Origin: Coniochaeta sp. PMI_546
Lineage: Eukaryota > Ascomycota > Sordariomycetes > Coniochaetales > Coniochaetaceae
Assembly (NCBI GenBank): GCA_021432605.1
Contig: MU271160.1
Coordinates: forward strand, 451,644-515,643
Direction: 5' to 3'
DNA: 64,000 nucleotides
Shown here: positions 12,322 through 23,792 of the stretch, piece after piece
Layout: every line of letters begins with the position of its first letter
Position numbering within the stretch: the stretch's first letter is position 1
Translations under genes and position numbers: made by a program
The notes under the pieces: generated by a model
Seen by the model: the letters and a program-made list of their open reading frames with translations, nothing else
The model's database searches: none
Told to the model about the DNA's origin: nothing

Positions 12322-13501
12322 GACGTCGTTCGCTGTTTGCCGTCTTCCACGAAGCCACAAGAACTTGACTTAGACTCGTCGGGGACAGCAGTAGAAGAGG
12401 CGAGGAGCCGCCATCTTTATGAAGAGGCGCCTTCGCTACCGTTCTCTACTCTCGCTTCCCCACAGTCTCTCTGCGCCACCATAACCACGGCATGGCGGCA
12501 AGCGGTACATCGGCGTACTGTGGTATGAGATAGTGTAATCCTGAATAATGGCATCGACGAAGCCTAGCGAGACCACGCGGTCAACGTGCATTTTCAAAGG
12601 AAGATCCCCGAGAGGACGGGATCCGGACAGGGCTATCCGCCATGTCTGTTCGCCCCTGTCCAGATGTAACGGCGAGGGAGCATCCGGGGTGAAGGAGTGA
12701 GATGGGTGGATTCCACTTGGGCAGGTTTGTGCGTCAACCTGAAGAGCAACTACATCGATGACTTCTATGCCACATGAGACTTGTTTCGGTCTCCTAGCTA
12801 GATGGTTAAAGCCATGTCGATCCTCGTTATTTCTCGAGCACCACCAGAGGTAGTTGAACATAGCACAAGCCTGGACTACCAACATATGCAACAACACAAT
12901 ATCAGTTAATTCTGACAAGGCTGGTCCAGAGCCTCAATAGAAGGACGTCTGAACCGAACCCGGTTTTGCAAGACACAGCGAGACTGCGGGTTGACGAGAT
13001 AAGATCGTCTATAGAGGCTCTTTAAGGGTCGCGGATACATGCTCCGTAAAATTGGACGCACGAGGGCGCGAGAATGCAACCAAACTCCCACTTGAGAACA
13101 ATGCATTTCTCGCTGATTGGACAGAGAGCGACTTCCTTACTTGAAGCCGTGGCAGCGGCTCCGCGCTCGAAGAGGCCGTGCATCGCCTGCACTGTCCGCA
13201 TTGTCCGGGTTCGTGGCCGAAGCCTCCCGCCGAGCCGTCACTTCCCCAAAACGAAACGGTAGTCTGGCTCCGCGATCCACGTTATCCCGAGTTTCGCAGC
13301 ATTGGATCCTGGTTCAGACATTTTGGCCCATCTGCGGGTAGGTAACATTTTCATGTAAGGTATGGACGGAATTTGCTGCATGAGTTTGTGATACATACAA
13401 CGACCTGGAAACCGTGATTCAATCCAGGAAAGCCTCCTGTACGCAGTTGCAGTGTTCTTCTGAGATCCTCGAGTAATGCAACAGGACTTCTTTCCAGACA
13501 T
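12322..13501. other. Intergenic, cellobiose dehydrogenase promoter side
   Basis: This holds the upstream region of the minus-strand cellobiose dehydrogenase and the approach to the tRNA gene. One 160-codon minus frame (12436-12918) has no domain or codon bias. No gene seen. Confidence 0.55.
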
Positions 13502-13574
13502 GGTCTAGTGGCCCAATGGCTAAGGCGTTCGGCTTCGAACCGAAAGATTGCAGGTTCGATCCCTGCCTAGATCA
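13502..13574 (+). tRNA. tRNA-Arg (anticodon UCG), no intron
   Basis: A full cloverleaf folds by eye. The acceptor stem is GGTCTAG with CTAGATC (one G-U pair) and discriminator A. The D arm has GCC and GGC. The anticodon stem is TTCGG with CCGAA around the loop CTTCGAA, giving anticodon TCG. The T arm is GCAGG, TTCGATC, CCTGC. The anticodon UCG reads CGA (arginine). It sits in the gap between the divergent cellobiose dehydrogenase and GNAT genes. Confidence 0.95.
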
Positions 13575-15452
13575 TCAAAGTCTTCTGCTGTCTCCTGTTG
13601 ACAGATGGGCTTGGGAGGACGACATCTCATTTTTGTGAGCGGCGCCGCACTCTTGGCGCGAACCTGCAGTGGCTCTGGATGGTCTATTGCCCAACGCTGG
13701 CTGAGACGCTCGGACTCGGCTCTGGACATCGTGTGTTCGACTTATACCGTGGCGGTCGTGGGATTCTGTTTTGCTTTATCTTCCTCCTCCTAGTTGTCGA
13801 TTCGTTGCTCCTATTGTCAAGCCTTGTTGCACATCTTCCCGACAGTACCCTGCTTCGAAGCGCATCCTTTGGTTTCAGCCTCGAGACACGAGTACGTTGT
13901 TCCTCAGCCGGAGTTTAGCGTTAGGTCGCGCTTTATGATCACCATTCAGGGCGTCTCGAAAGCATCTCCCATAGTTTGTATTCGTTGACTTGTGTGCATT
14001 GCGCCCTCTTGGATTAACATGGCTATTGGATTTGCCAGCAGAGCTCACGCGTATTGTCTGAGCTCACCACCACGGTAAAGCTACCACAGCCCGAAGCAAA
14101 GGTGTCTGACCGTCACTTGTGCAGTCCTAAGTCCCATCTTAAACAAATAATGGGAGCAGTATACCGATCTTGTCTTTCTCTTTAGTACTGGCACCATTGT
14201 ATCAGTGATCAGGAGCGCAAAGACGATTCGGCTTTCTGAAGTCTCCGTAGCAGAGTGGTTCTAAGATAGAGCCCCCTTTGTTGTAGGTCTGGAAGAGGGC
14301 GCCTTCTTACACATTGAAGCATTCCGGTCTCTATGGAACCAATGTTTCATTCCTGATGTCAGATGCAGCAATACTATTCCAGTGGAATACCAGCTTCATT
14401 TCGTTGCCAAGGCTGAAGCCTGAGGGGAACAGACACGCCGCTTGATGGTGTTGATGACCAAAGCCCCTCGGAGCAGACTTCTACAGCCATGGTATGGAGA
14501 GGCGTGGACGTCTCTTTGCTACCTTAAGGGGTATGGAATTATTACAAGATAAAGGATCTATGTGCAGTTACGAGGATCATGGGCTCCGTGACACTTGTTC
14601 TGGTTCGTCCGCGTCCTTGGCCTTATCAAGCTGTTTGCTCGCCAGGGGCATGTCGGCGTCAACTCAGTCACCATAAACAGCGGACCTTTTTTCGCAAACC
14701 AAATCTCAAACTTCACTTCATCTACCGCAGCTGGAAATCCGGAATCTTCCTGAAGTTCTCCCTCACGCAGCAGCAAATATCACCGGCGGGAAGCTCGTGA
14801 GTGCCTTCCTCGACTCGGTACCTTGGGTATTTGCAGAGCTTCTACTCGCAGCCTGAGGTCTTCTTCGTAAGGCAAGATACCTACCCCTCGCGCCTTCCTC
14901 TTCTCTGTCCTCGTTATTTGACTTGTCACGATCGTTTTCTCTCCAACCTCAGGTCCACGCAACCAGCACCTCGTCCATTCCACCTCTGTTTGCTCTTCAC
15001 CTGCTACTTCCTTTCGCCCCTCCACCCTGCGACTTACTTCACTTCTTCTTTCCCTTCCGGAAGACTCCGGGGTTTGTATCCCTAACCTCCCACAAAACCT
15101 CCATATTTCCCTGTCTTCACCGAATCTTGAGCCTTTCTCTTGATTCTCTTCTGCTCAACAAGGACCCAATCCAGCCATCAGACTTCTTCGACTGCAAGCT
15201 TTCAACCCTGCTTTGAGCTCACAAGTGTCAACACTACGTCTGATCCTCAAGTTGGACCACTGGGTAGCTCTCCACCCGCTCTCCGTTGACAACTTGAAGT
15301 CCTTCGTGGTGCCCCGTAAGTTGATATCAGGATATGCCTTTCCTCGTCACTGGAATGACTCTTCCATGATTAGATCGACAACTGACCGTGACGTCTCCAG
15401 AGCACACCTTGTACTCCGTTTTCTAACTTCTTCATCTGGATCTCAAGGCGTG
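13575..15452. other. Intergenic and long 5' leader of the GNAT gene
   Basis: No gene is supported. From about 14870 the plus strand becomes rich in C and T, typical of a fungal promoter and leader. A likely 5'-leader intron runs from the GTAAGT at 15316 to the CTCCAG ending near 15400, with a CTGAC branch-like site. In-frame codons exist upstream of 15453 but begin with TTG, not ATG. Confidence 0.5.
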
Positions 15453-17858
15453 ATGCCTAGAAAGATTATTCCAATCCCGGGCGTCCTACCACACGAGTGG
15501 CATAAGCATCAACCCTGCAGCAGTGAAGAAGGAACGAAGCAAGACAACATGGCTCCACACGAAGAGAGCATAACCACAAAGACTGAGAGCGTGATCCGAC
15601 ACGATCATGACGAGCTAATGAAGCCCAAGACCACCAAGGTCTCCATCAAGCAGTGGCAGACAACCGCCAGTGACCCTGCGAGACTGCATCGATTGATGCC
15701 TCAGGGATATACCGAGCCCCTGCGTAAGTTTGGCGATATCAGCAACCGGATATCCACTGACACAATTTGCACAGGTGCCGCCCCCAAGTTAGGGGATGTC
15801 GTGGCGTATGGTGGTCGTTTTCTCTATCCACACGAGGCTGTGGCGGCTCAGAGAGAACCAAGTCCTGAGCCCGAGAAACCGGTCCGCCAGCACTTGCCCA
15901 ATGCCAATCGTCATCATTATCAAGGTTGTTCACGAGTTGTGAAGCCCCAGCCTCTGAAAACCCATTATCAACATGAGAAGCTGTCGTCTGGATCCACCGG
16001 AGTTCGAGAGCAGGACGAGTCAGTTACAGCTTGGCGTGACTGTGCAGCGAACCCGAAGCTCCCCAAGGTCCACGAACAATCACAGAAGATTTCGAATGGC
16101 CCAATCCAGCGTCAATACGTCACGGATTCCAGTTTTGAGACAATACGTGAGCAAACCGAAAATGTCCAATCCGATAAGCCGTCCGAGCGTGAGAGGGTGT
16201 ACGTGAGAAACCCTGGGCCTCGGGTTGTCCATGATGGCCAGTGGAAGGTCAACGAGCAAGTACAATCCGATACTTTCCAAGCTGTCAACCATTCCGAGTC
16301 CTCAAATATGCAGCAAGAGCACATGACACAGGTCGGGCCTTTGGGAAGGCAGCGCCAGCCCGAGAAGAACCCTGAGCGAGACCTGTCTAACGGGGGCTCT
16401 GAGCCCGTCGCTCCGGCGCCCATGCGCTCACCTGACTTGAAGGAGATGCAGATCCCCAGGCCGAATCGCAATTACGTCGCATCAGTACGAAGCATGGTCT
16501 CTGTCTTGTCGCTTGACGAAGACGATAATGCGCGTGGCGACACTCATCCCGAGGAATCTCCAATGAAGCATAGCGATATCCGCAGCAAAATTGGCCTCGA
16601 GCATAACCTGCACATCTCTGGAGGCAAGCTTATCAACACTGATATCTGGGCCGAAAAAGCTCGCAGCCCGGACGAGATCTTCCTGGACCCGGTCTATGCA
16701 AACCCTTGGATTGAGGACTACGTCGAGAACCAGACTGACTATGATGTACGTGCTAATTTCCTTTACGAGGAGGACTCCATCGTCCATTGCCACAGCGACG
16801 TCGATACCTTCTCAGGAAAATTACTGAAACCCATTCAGCACGACTACACCGCACCGGACTACATGAACAGTGAGTCGCTGGATCGCCAGCTGAACCGGAC
16901 TGCCAGCTTGTATGTGCAGAAGAAGGCAATCAAGGCAAATGCCAGGAACAACAACAGCAGCGCGCCGCCTCGCCGTCCTCGAGGCTGGTTCGACACTCCG
17001 ACACCCTTGGACACTGCCACCGCCGAGCATACGGTGCCGAAGCCAGCTCAACCTGTTGAGCGTGCCAGGGCCGACTCAGAACCGGACCCCTTCTCTCCCC
17101 GTGTTCCGTGCCACGTCCGCCCCGCCAGGATGGAGGACATGGATGGCGTCCGTGGCATCTACAACTGGGAGGTGTTGAATGGGCTGCAGGCTTTGGACAC
17201 CGAGCCCCTGTCTTTGGATGACTGGGAGGGAATTTTGAAGAAGACTCAGGATGCCGAGCTCCCCTTCGTCGTTGTAATTGGCGGACCGTACCAGCTCCGG
17301 GGCAACTCGTCTCAGGCACACACTGAGCAGGCCCTTCAGGATAAGGATGCTGGAAAGGTACTTGCTTTTGGATTCCTCACCATCCGTCAACCCGGCCTGG
17401 CCGGCTCTTTTGGCGGAACCAGCCGCATGTCAGCCAAGGCTCACGTCTTTGTCCACCATGACTACCGCCGGAAGAAGCTCGGCCACGTTTGCATTGACAA
17501 GCTTCTGTCGACTGTTTCGACCCGCTACTCCACCAAAGACGGCTACGAGTTCGTCAACATCAATGACAATCCGACCTACAAGTACCCCTGGCAGCACAAC
17601 CGCAAGATCTACTCGGTCTTTGTCGAATATTTTGTCCCCAGAACTCGCGATCGTTTGGCAGCCAAGTTCGCGCCTGACGACACGGATCTCCAGTTGTTCG
17701 AGCGCATCATGAATTCTCGCTATGGATTCTGGAAGGCGGCTCGTCTCGAGGGTGCTCACCGCAGTCGTCGTACGTACGAGCCACACCCCATCTGGCTTGA
17801 TACCGTCATGTTCGAGCATATGTGCCAGGAGGGACTCGGTTTTACTCAGGTTCTCTGA
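15453..17858 (+). CDS. GNAT-family N-acetyltransferase domain protein, long disordered N-terminus
   Basis: The ATG at 15453 (MPRKIIPIPG) is the first in-frame start after a probable leader intron. One internal intron is likely at 15724-15774 (GTAAGT, CACTGAC, TTTGCACAG). It is 51 nt with no stop, so 784 residues if spliced or 801 if retained. The first 550 residues are polar and disordered. The last 250 form a GNAT fold: the start strand VRPARMEDMDGVRGIYNWEV, the core KVLAFGFL, the acetyl-CoA loop region HHDYRRKKLGHVCIDKLL, and FVNINDNP with a closing aromatic strand. The acetyl-CoA loop is a variant of the usual RxxGxG/A. Substrate unknown. The family name is from motif order; the N-terminal part is not recognised. 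Confidence 0.82.
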   Translation: MPRKIIPIPGVLPHEWHKHQPCSSEEGTKQDNMAPHEESITTKTESVIRHDHDELMKPKTTKVSIKQWQTTASDPARLHRLMPQGYTEPLRKFGDISNRISTDTICTGAAPKLGDVVAYGGRFLYPHEAVAAQREPSPEPEKPVRQHLPNANRHHYQGCSRVVKPQPLKTHYQHEKLSSGSTGVREQDESVTAWRDCAANPKLPKVHEQSQKISNGPIQRQYVTDSSFETIREQTENVQSDKPSERERVYVRNPGPRVVHDGQWKVNEQVQSDTFQAVNHSESSNMQQEHMTQVGPLGRQRQPEKNPERDLSNGGSEPVAPAPMRSPDLKEMQIPRPNRNYVASVRSMVSVLSLDEDDNARGDTHPEESPMKHSDIRSKIGLEHNLHISGGKLINTDIWAEKARSPDEIFLDPVYANPWIEDYVENQTDYDVRANFLYEEDSIVHCHSDVDTFSGKLLKPIQHDYTAPDYMNSESLDRQLNRTASLYVQKKAIKANARNNNSSAPPRRPRGWFDTPTPLDTATAEHTVPKPAQPVERARADSEPDPFSPRVPCHVRPARMEDMDGVRGIYNWEVLNGLQALDTEPLSLDDWEGILKKTQDAELPFVVVIGGPYQLRGNSSQAHTEQALQDKDAGKVLAFGFLTIRQPGLAGSFGGTSRMSAKAHVFVHHDYRRKKLGHVCIDKLLSTVSTRYSTKDGYEFVNINDNPTYKYPWQHNRKIYSVFVEYFVPRTRDRLAAKFAPDDTDLQLFERIMNSRYGFWKAARLEGAHRSRRTYEPHPIWLDTVMFEHMCQEGLGFTQVL

Positions 17859-18853
17859 GGTGCAGAGACTGAACTGGAGATGCGCGTAGATGCCGAAGTA
17901 CTACATGGGGTACTGTGTGAACCTATGACATTGGTGAGCGAGGCGCTAGGGGGGGTATTGGGAGTTCTGCGAAGGGTTTACGTTGGCCTGACGGCTCTAT
18001 CGGCTTTGGAAGATGCGCTTTCGTCTGCTATTCCTTTGTCCAGAAAGATGTCAAGATGCCACAAGTTTGACGTTGTTTTTTTTCCTTGGCCAACCAGACT
18101 GTCAAAATCAAAGCGACGGGGAAACCATGTCAGGCTTGATTTTCACGACAGAGACGGTACGCTGAGGTGTCTCTGGGAGCTGGATACACGATAAGCTGAT
18201 CCAATGCCAATGTGGGCCTCTTTGTCAAAGATGTTGGTGGCCGTGATTATCTTGAAGGGGAAGCGAGGCATCGCCATGCTGAAGCTGTGTACGGTAAAGA
18301 ACACTCTCCTCAAGCTGTCAGGAAGGAAAATGCTGGATCATGACTGGAAACCGGACATTGTATGTACTCACAAGTAGATACAACCTGAATGAACAGTCTG
18401 ACTAGGTAGTCGAGAGAAGCGTCTTGCTTTCCTGTGCAGGTGTATCTACTCCATGGTAATTACCACATCGCCTGCCTGTTGCATTAGAAGCTCTCATCCT
18501 ACGATCGTAATCCGTGAGTCCACGTGAGTCCAGGTTTCTAGTGGAGGAGAAATGATCGCCCTTCCTGCCGGCAGCGATCTCCCGGCTATTATCACAGCCC
18601 CAGGACGACGGGACCAAATGCGGAGGAGGTAGCGAAGTGACATGACATTGAATATAACATTTAGATTACATTGGTGGCGTCGGTGGTGTCCTCTAGGACG
18701 GGCGCAAGTTATCACGGTACGTTGGATACCATCCAGTTTGCTGATATAGATCATTGACATCTTCTCTAACCTTACGACATCTCTGCGCCACGATCAGTGA
18801 TCCCAATCAGTGGCACATGCCCAAACAACACTCTTCCAACAGTAGCCACCACA
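17859..18853. other. Intergenic, no gene seen
   Basis: This is the trailer of the GNAT gene and promoter of the GH16-like gene, both on the plus strand. The 104-codon frame at 17880 has no domain and begins just after the GNAT stop. Confidence 0.55.
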
Positions 18854-19779
18854 ATGCCGTCCCTCACCCTCCCCCACCTAGCCCTCCTCCTCCTCCTCCT
18901 CGCCGCCGCCAACCCCCTATCAGCCTCCCGCATCATCATCCCATCCAACAGCTTCACCTCCACCTCAACCTTCAACCAATCCTGGTCCTACAACTACCCC
19001 TGGGGCACAGACCACAACGGCGGCGCCCGCATGTCCCCCTCCCAAGTCACCCTCCTCCCAACCAACAACACGGTAATCCTCACCGCCTCGCCGGCCACGG
19101 GCCAGAAGCCCGCCTCCCACGGCGGCAAGTCCATCCCAATCCACTACCTCTCCGGCGCGATCCACGCCAGGGAACACCTCACCGTCGCCTCCGGCGCCGG
19201 TGGCGGGGGTTACGACCTGGCCGCCGAGTTCGTCGCGCCGGTGGCCAGGGGAACCTGGCCGGCCTTCTGGTTGACTTATGTGGACGGGTGGCCGCCCGAG
19301 GTGGACGTGGCGGAGTGGAAGGGGAGTGGGAAGATTAGTTTCAATACGTTTAATACCAGCAGCCAGGTGGCGGCGAGGGATGTGGATTATCCTGACCCGG
19401 GGAGGTGGCATGCTGTGAAGGCCGAGTTGAGGGCGCGGGGGAGCGATGTGGTGGTTAGGTTCTTTCTGGATGGGGTACTGGTTACGACACAGGTCGGGAG
19501 GGGGTATGTTGGGAAGGCTATGTATTTGTGAGTTGCTCCCTTTACGTCTGGTGGGTGTGGTGTTTGATTTGGGATGAGGGGTTGAGGTGAGGCTGACTTT
19601 TCTGGTGGACGGTTTAGGATTGTCAATCTGCAGATGGAAGGGTCGTCTGGCTCTCCCGGGCCGAAGCAAGGTATGCATCATCGAAATGTGAGGTGGTGGT
19701 GTGGTCATTAAAGGCTGACAAGATATTAGACACTTTGTATCAGATTCGAAATGTCGAGGTTGTCAGTTACAATCCCTAG
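18854..19779 (+). CDS. Secreted glycoside hydrolase family 16-like glucanase
   Basis: Three exons: 18854-19527, 19618-19670 and 19730-19779, giving 258 residues. A leucine-rich secretion signal covers about residues 1-23. The fold is of the concanavalin-like glucanase type: GTWPAFWLTY is followed by PEVDVAEW, matching the ExDxxE catalytic motif of GH16 (nucleophile Glu, Asp, acid/base Glu). The protein ends in a typical closing strand, VEVVSYNP. GH16 enzymes cut beta-1,3 or mixed-linked glucans, or transfer cell-wall chitin to glucan; which applies here is not clear. The start at 18854 sits in a good context (CACAATGCC) directly before the signal peptide, so it is preferred to the upstream in-frame ATG at 18797. 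The gene converges on the membrane-protein gene at 20070. Confidence 0.87.
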
Positions 19780-20069
19780 ATGCAGCCTCGCTGTTACTCA
19801 GCGGCCGGACCCGGGGTATCATGTATTCCCTGTCCGAGGAGGACTCCGTGTGTCGCTGTCCTCCTATCCTATGCCTAACATGCTGTTTCCTCCATTTCCC
19901 AAGTGTGTCCAAACGCCTACCTTACCCAGTGGTATCATGCTCCTCCTGTTTTGAAATCCGTGCAAGCTGATGGAGTCCGACGTCCATCGCCATGGCCGCC
20001 ACTCCGGCGTCATGCCATACCTCGCTCCTAGATGTATCGTGCCTAGTCGCTGCTACCGCCATACCAAGT

Positions 20070-21953
20070 TTAATCTCGATCCTGACCCTGGCTTCGGCTC
20101 CCAGCCCCTCGCCCAGGCTGCATCTCGTACGACTCCCCCGGCTGCTGTCCGGCCAGTTGCGCAGCCCTGACCCTCGCCTTCTGCTGCTTCAGCTGCGCCA
20201 TCTCCACATCCGAGAGCAGGAACTTCTGCTCGTCCACCTCCCTAGCCCTACCGGGACCGAGGGCCTGGTTCCTGTACGGCTGGTGCGGATGCTGCTGCTC
20301 GTTCTGCGGCGCCGCCCCCTGGAGCTCGTATTCGTTCCCGTGGTCGCCAAAGTGGTAGTAGCCGTCCTTCGTAGGCGGCAGCTCTGCCTGCGCGGCGGGC
20401 TCCTGCATCTTCCGGATGGCGCCCTTCTCCATGGCGTAGAAGTCCTCGGTCGATGCGTACGGTGGTAGAGGTGCGACTGCGCTGACCGGTTCGTCGGTGA
20501 GGTCGTACCTCACCAGATCGTCTGTCCTGTCTCCCGCCGAGTTGTGTGGAGACTGTGGCTCATGCGACGGGAATGGATGTGATGGGAATGCCATCACGGG
20601 GAATTCCGGTAGGTCGGCCGGGCGCTTCAAGACTGACTCGTCTGGAGTTATGGTAGCAGTAGCGATGACAGGAGTCGGCGTGATCCTGTTGGGGCCATAC
20701 GATACGACTAGCGGCGGCGCCGGCGGCTTCACCGGATACTGCGTCTGCGGTTGTGGCGATATGCTGTGCGTCGACGTTTCGTAATGCTCGTCCTGTCTAT
20801 CTCCGGACCCCGAGCTGCTGGGGTTGTCGTGAAACCTCGTGCTGGGCCGCGGAGTGATATTTGGCGTCACCGGATTGGGACCATATGAGACGACGCCAGA
20901 TGAAAGGGGCGCTGAATGTAAGCGCGCCGCATCAAGCTCCTCCCTCTCTGATAAGAAGTGTCTCTCGGACGAATTATGCCTCGCCGGTGGGAAAAAGCCT
21001 CCAGCCGACGAACTCGGCGACTGAGGCGAGTGTAGATATGCGCTTGACTCCCTCGACCGCAGGTCGTCGTATCCGGACGACCCTGGAAACCCATCGTACA
21101 CAGGCTGCACCTGTAAAGGCTCGGTGGACTCGTTCGAGTGCGACGAACCTCCAGCTAGCGGCGTCTTCTCGCGCCCCTTCTTTCCCCTGCGATCATGGTC
21201 GATGATGTGGCCTGCCAGGACAGCCTCCTCCTGCAGCCGTTTCCGACGTCGGAAAAAGAACCATGCTGCCATCCCAACAAGCACGAGGCACGCGCCTACC
21301 ACCGCTATGATAATACCGGCCTTGGCGCCTGTGCTGAGCTCCCCGCTAGCGTCTGGCGGAGGGTGAAGGGGATCGGCCGCTCCTGTTTTCGATGGCGTCG
21401 AGGCCGCGGAAGTCGAAGACTGGAGTCCGAGGGTCGTTTTGGAATCAGCCTGGGTTCGTTGGACGGGAAGCAAGGCAAAGTGCGGACTGTTGTCGCCGCA
21501 GGCCGGGGTGTCGGGGCGAAGATCGAACCAGCAGGGGTCGGAGGAGGAGAAATCTAGGAGGACGAGCACGGAGCCGTTGAATTTGGGAGCGCTGGTTTCG
21601 AATTCTACGGAACAGTCATAGCAGGTCAGCAGCGATATCTTGGACTACGATGTTACGACAAAGACAATGAACTCACTTTGCGCCGGGGATCCCTGCCCAC
21701 ACCAGGCGAACAACGTTGGATTCGTGAAATTCGAAGTGTATGTGACGTTAATCGTATCGAGGTAGTAGAACGTTAGGCCAGGTTGAGGATATAGAAACTC
21801 AACGCCGCATTTGGCCGCTACGAATGGTAGACAGGTCGCAAGGATCAAGCAAGAAATGCGGAACGAAAGGCTGCGGCAGTGTCTGATGGAGGAGGTCGCT
21901 GATATGGATATTGTCCTCCTCGTTGGGGTCTTTGTCTTTGTCCTTGTCGCCAT
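20070..21953 (-). CDS. Single-pass membrane protein with disordered cytoplasmic tail
   Basis: Two exons: 21953-21677 and 21604-20070, joined through GTGAGT and TTCCGTAG. A basic stretch precedes a signal or anchor (about FRISCLILATCLPFVAA). A small Cys-containing extracellular part includes GVEFLYPQPG and WCGQGSPAQ. A Ser/Thr/Pro stalk follows, then one membrane helix (GIIIAVVGACLVLVGMAAWF), a stop-transfer RRRKR, and about 300 disordered cytoplasmic residues. The tail contains two copies of VVSYGPN followed by P or R and V or I, then TP. This layout is common in fungal wall-stress or adhesion-type sensors, but no named family is recognised. The start could also be the in-frame ATG at 22064; 21953 gives the shorter, more signal-like N-terminus. 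Confidence 0.8.
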
Positions 21954-23792
21954 CGCCGTGGCCGAACAAAGAGTGGTCGTCGCCGTGTTACCAAGGCATT
22001 GATGGCATATGTGACGGAGTTCGCAATACCGGAAATCCGGAGGGATCACGAGCGATAGTGACAAAAAGAGAAACCCAGGGCCGAGGGAATGCGACAGATG
22101 TCATTGATTATCGAAGAAGGATGGTTGAAGTTGGTACCGCAATATGGTGTTGGAACAAGGGGGAGGGGAAGACCTTCAGCCCCCCCTGGACGTTGGCCTG
22201 GGCTTGCAGTGGGCTTCAGGTTGCGGCAGACCGACCGACCGACGGCGACAATCCATGCGCCCGTCCGACTTTGCCAAGCGATAGCGGCTGCACCGTGCAG
22301 ATAGAAAGTGATGCGAGAGGAATACCTCACAATATCAACGGTGCCTGGCAAAAAGGCATCACCAATACCTTGGTTGAGGAAGGAATATTGTCCAGCCCCT
22401 CGGCCAAAGGGTGGAGGCAGAGAATGATCTGTAACAGATTGTCCCTGGGCTTCGAGACCGATTGAGAAGCCGGCAATGGCCCTGCTAGCTTTCCAGCGAT
22501 CTGCTCCGCCCCAGGCTCTGTCCGCAGCGCCCCAGTGAGTTTAACGGTAACGAACGCTAGGCCGTGGCACAAGCGTCTATTCCGGGCCGTGATTCGCCTG
22601 ACAAGCGTGAGAACTCGTGGGTTGAAACCGGGGTCTGCATCCTTCGGGTGGTCGCTTGTGAACCGATGAAGGGCTGGCACAAGTCCCCTGCAGAATTGCA
22701 CCCAGCTCTTCGGTGACGGACTTTTGGTGACACTGGCTGACTGGCAGAACTTGGGATTAACGGACAGATTAATAAGAAGTCACACTTGACACTTCTCATT
22801 CTCAAAGACAAAAAAGTGACCGAGGGCGGTACGGGTCGCCCGGAAGGTAACCCGAACATGTGGTACGCTCTCGTAGAGCCTGATCAAGAACCCTGGCTTG
22901 CCTGATCATGATGATCACGATCACCCGTCCAGGATTTTGCAGTTGTAGTGTATGCTTTCGCTGCCGAACCTCCCCCTCGTCAGCATCGACATAGCTGGGC
23001 CCCATGTTCCCATTGGCTTGCTTTAAGGATCTGACAAGTGACGCAGTCAGCCCTACCGACGACGACGCCAAGAGTGAAACGGCTGAACACCTCAGCTGGT
23101 GCAACTCGCGCAACCTTGCTTCGCGAGTGGCTGCTGAATGAGCAAGTGTGGGAATATCAACGCGAAACCTGTCAAATGCAAAGTACAGAGGTGAGGTTGG
23201 CCAATAGCAGTACCTAGTTTCGTATCTCTCGAGGAGCACTTGGAAGACGACGAAATGAGAAAGGAGAGAAGCCAGAATGCAAGTAAGCTCCCATCCCGAG
23301 CTGAGAGTCTCGCCCGTAAGTGATTGCATTTACCCTAGTCTTAGAACGGCAATCCAGGTTGTGTCTCTACTGTGATGCATTTCAAATGGTGAGTTTCACT
23401 GAGAACGGAAACCAGCAAAGTTAGTAGAGTGCAGTTTGCTATGTTGGAAGTTGCACAAGATGCGATATTTCAAATAATAATAGACTTGAAAGAATTAGAG
23501 TCATGATGTATCCACGTGTGATATCCGGATAACGGTCATGATTTTCTTTTCCTGACCATACAAGCCAGCAGGTCTGTTGTTCGCTCCTTCCAAACTAACT
23601 GGAGCTGCCAAGAAGCAACTTCCTTACCTGAAAGGTACCTTAGCTGCACCCCTGCACTTTAACTCTCACCGCCCGGGCAGAAAAAGTTACGGAGATGCAA
23701 GCCGCCAAAATTTTGTCTTCAAGCCAAAGGAGACCCCACTATCGCAAACTCACTGCAAAAGCTACCGCCAACCCCGATATCTCTCATTCAAC
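21954..23792. other. Divergent intergenic region
   Basis: Promoters of the minus-strand membrane protein and plus-strand DRS1. Open frames (for example 22802-23329 minus) look like chance. A continuous open stretch in the DRS1 frame begins near 23577 but has no ATG before 23793. AAAATTTT at 23707-23714 resembles the RRPE element of ribosome-biogenesis promoters; weak evidence. Confidence 0.5.

Noticed and set aside
23577-23792. N-terminal extension of DRS1 upstream of its ATG
   Set aside because: The frame is open, but it begins with TTG, lacks the C-ending codon bias and has no charged or helicase-like features, unlike the APP1 case; treated as leader.
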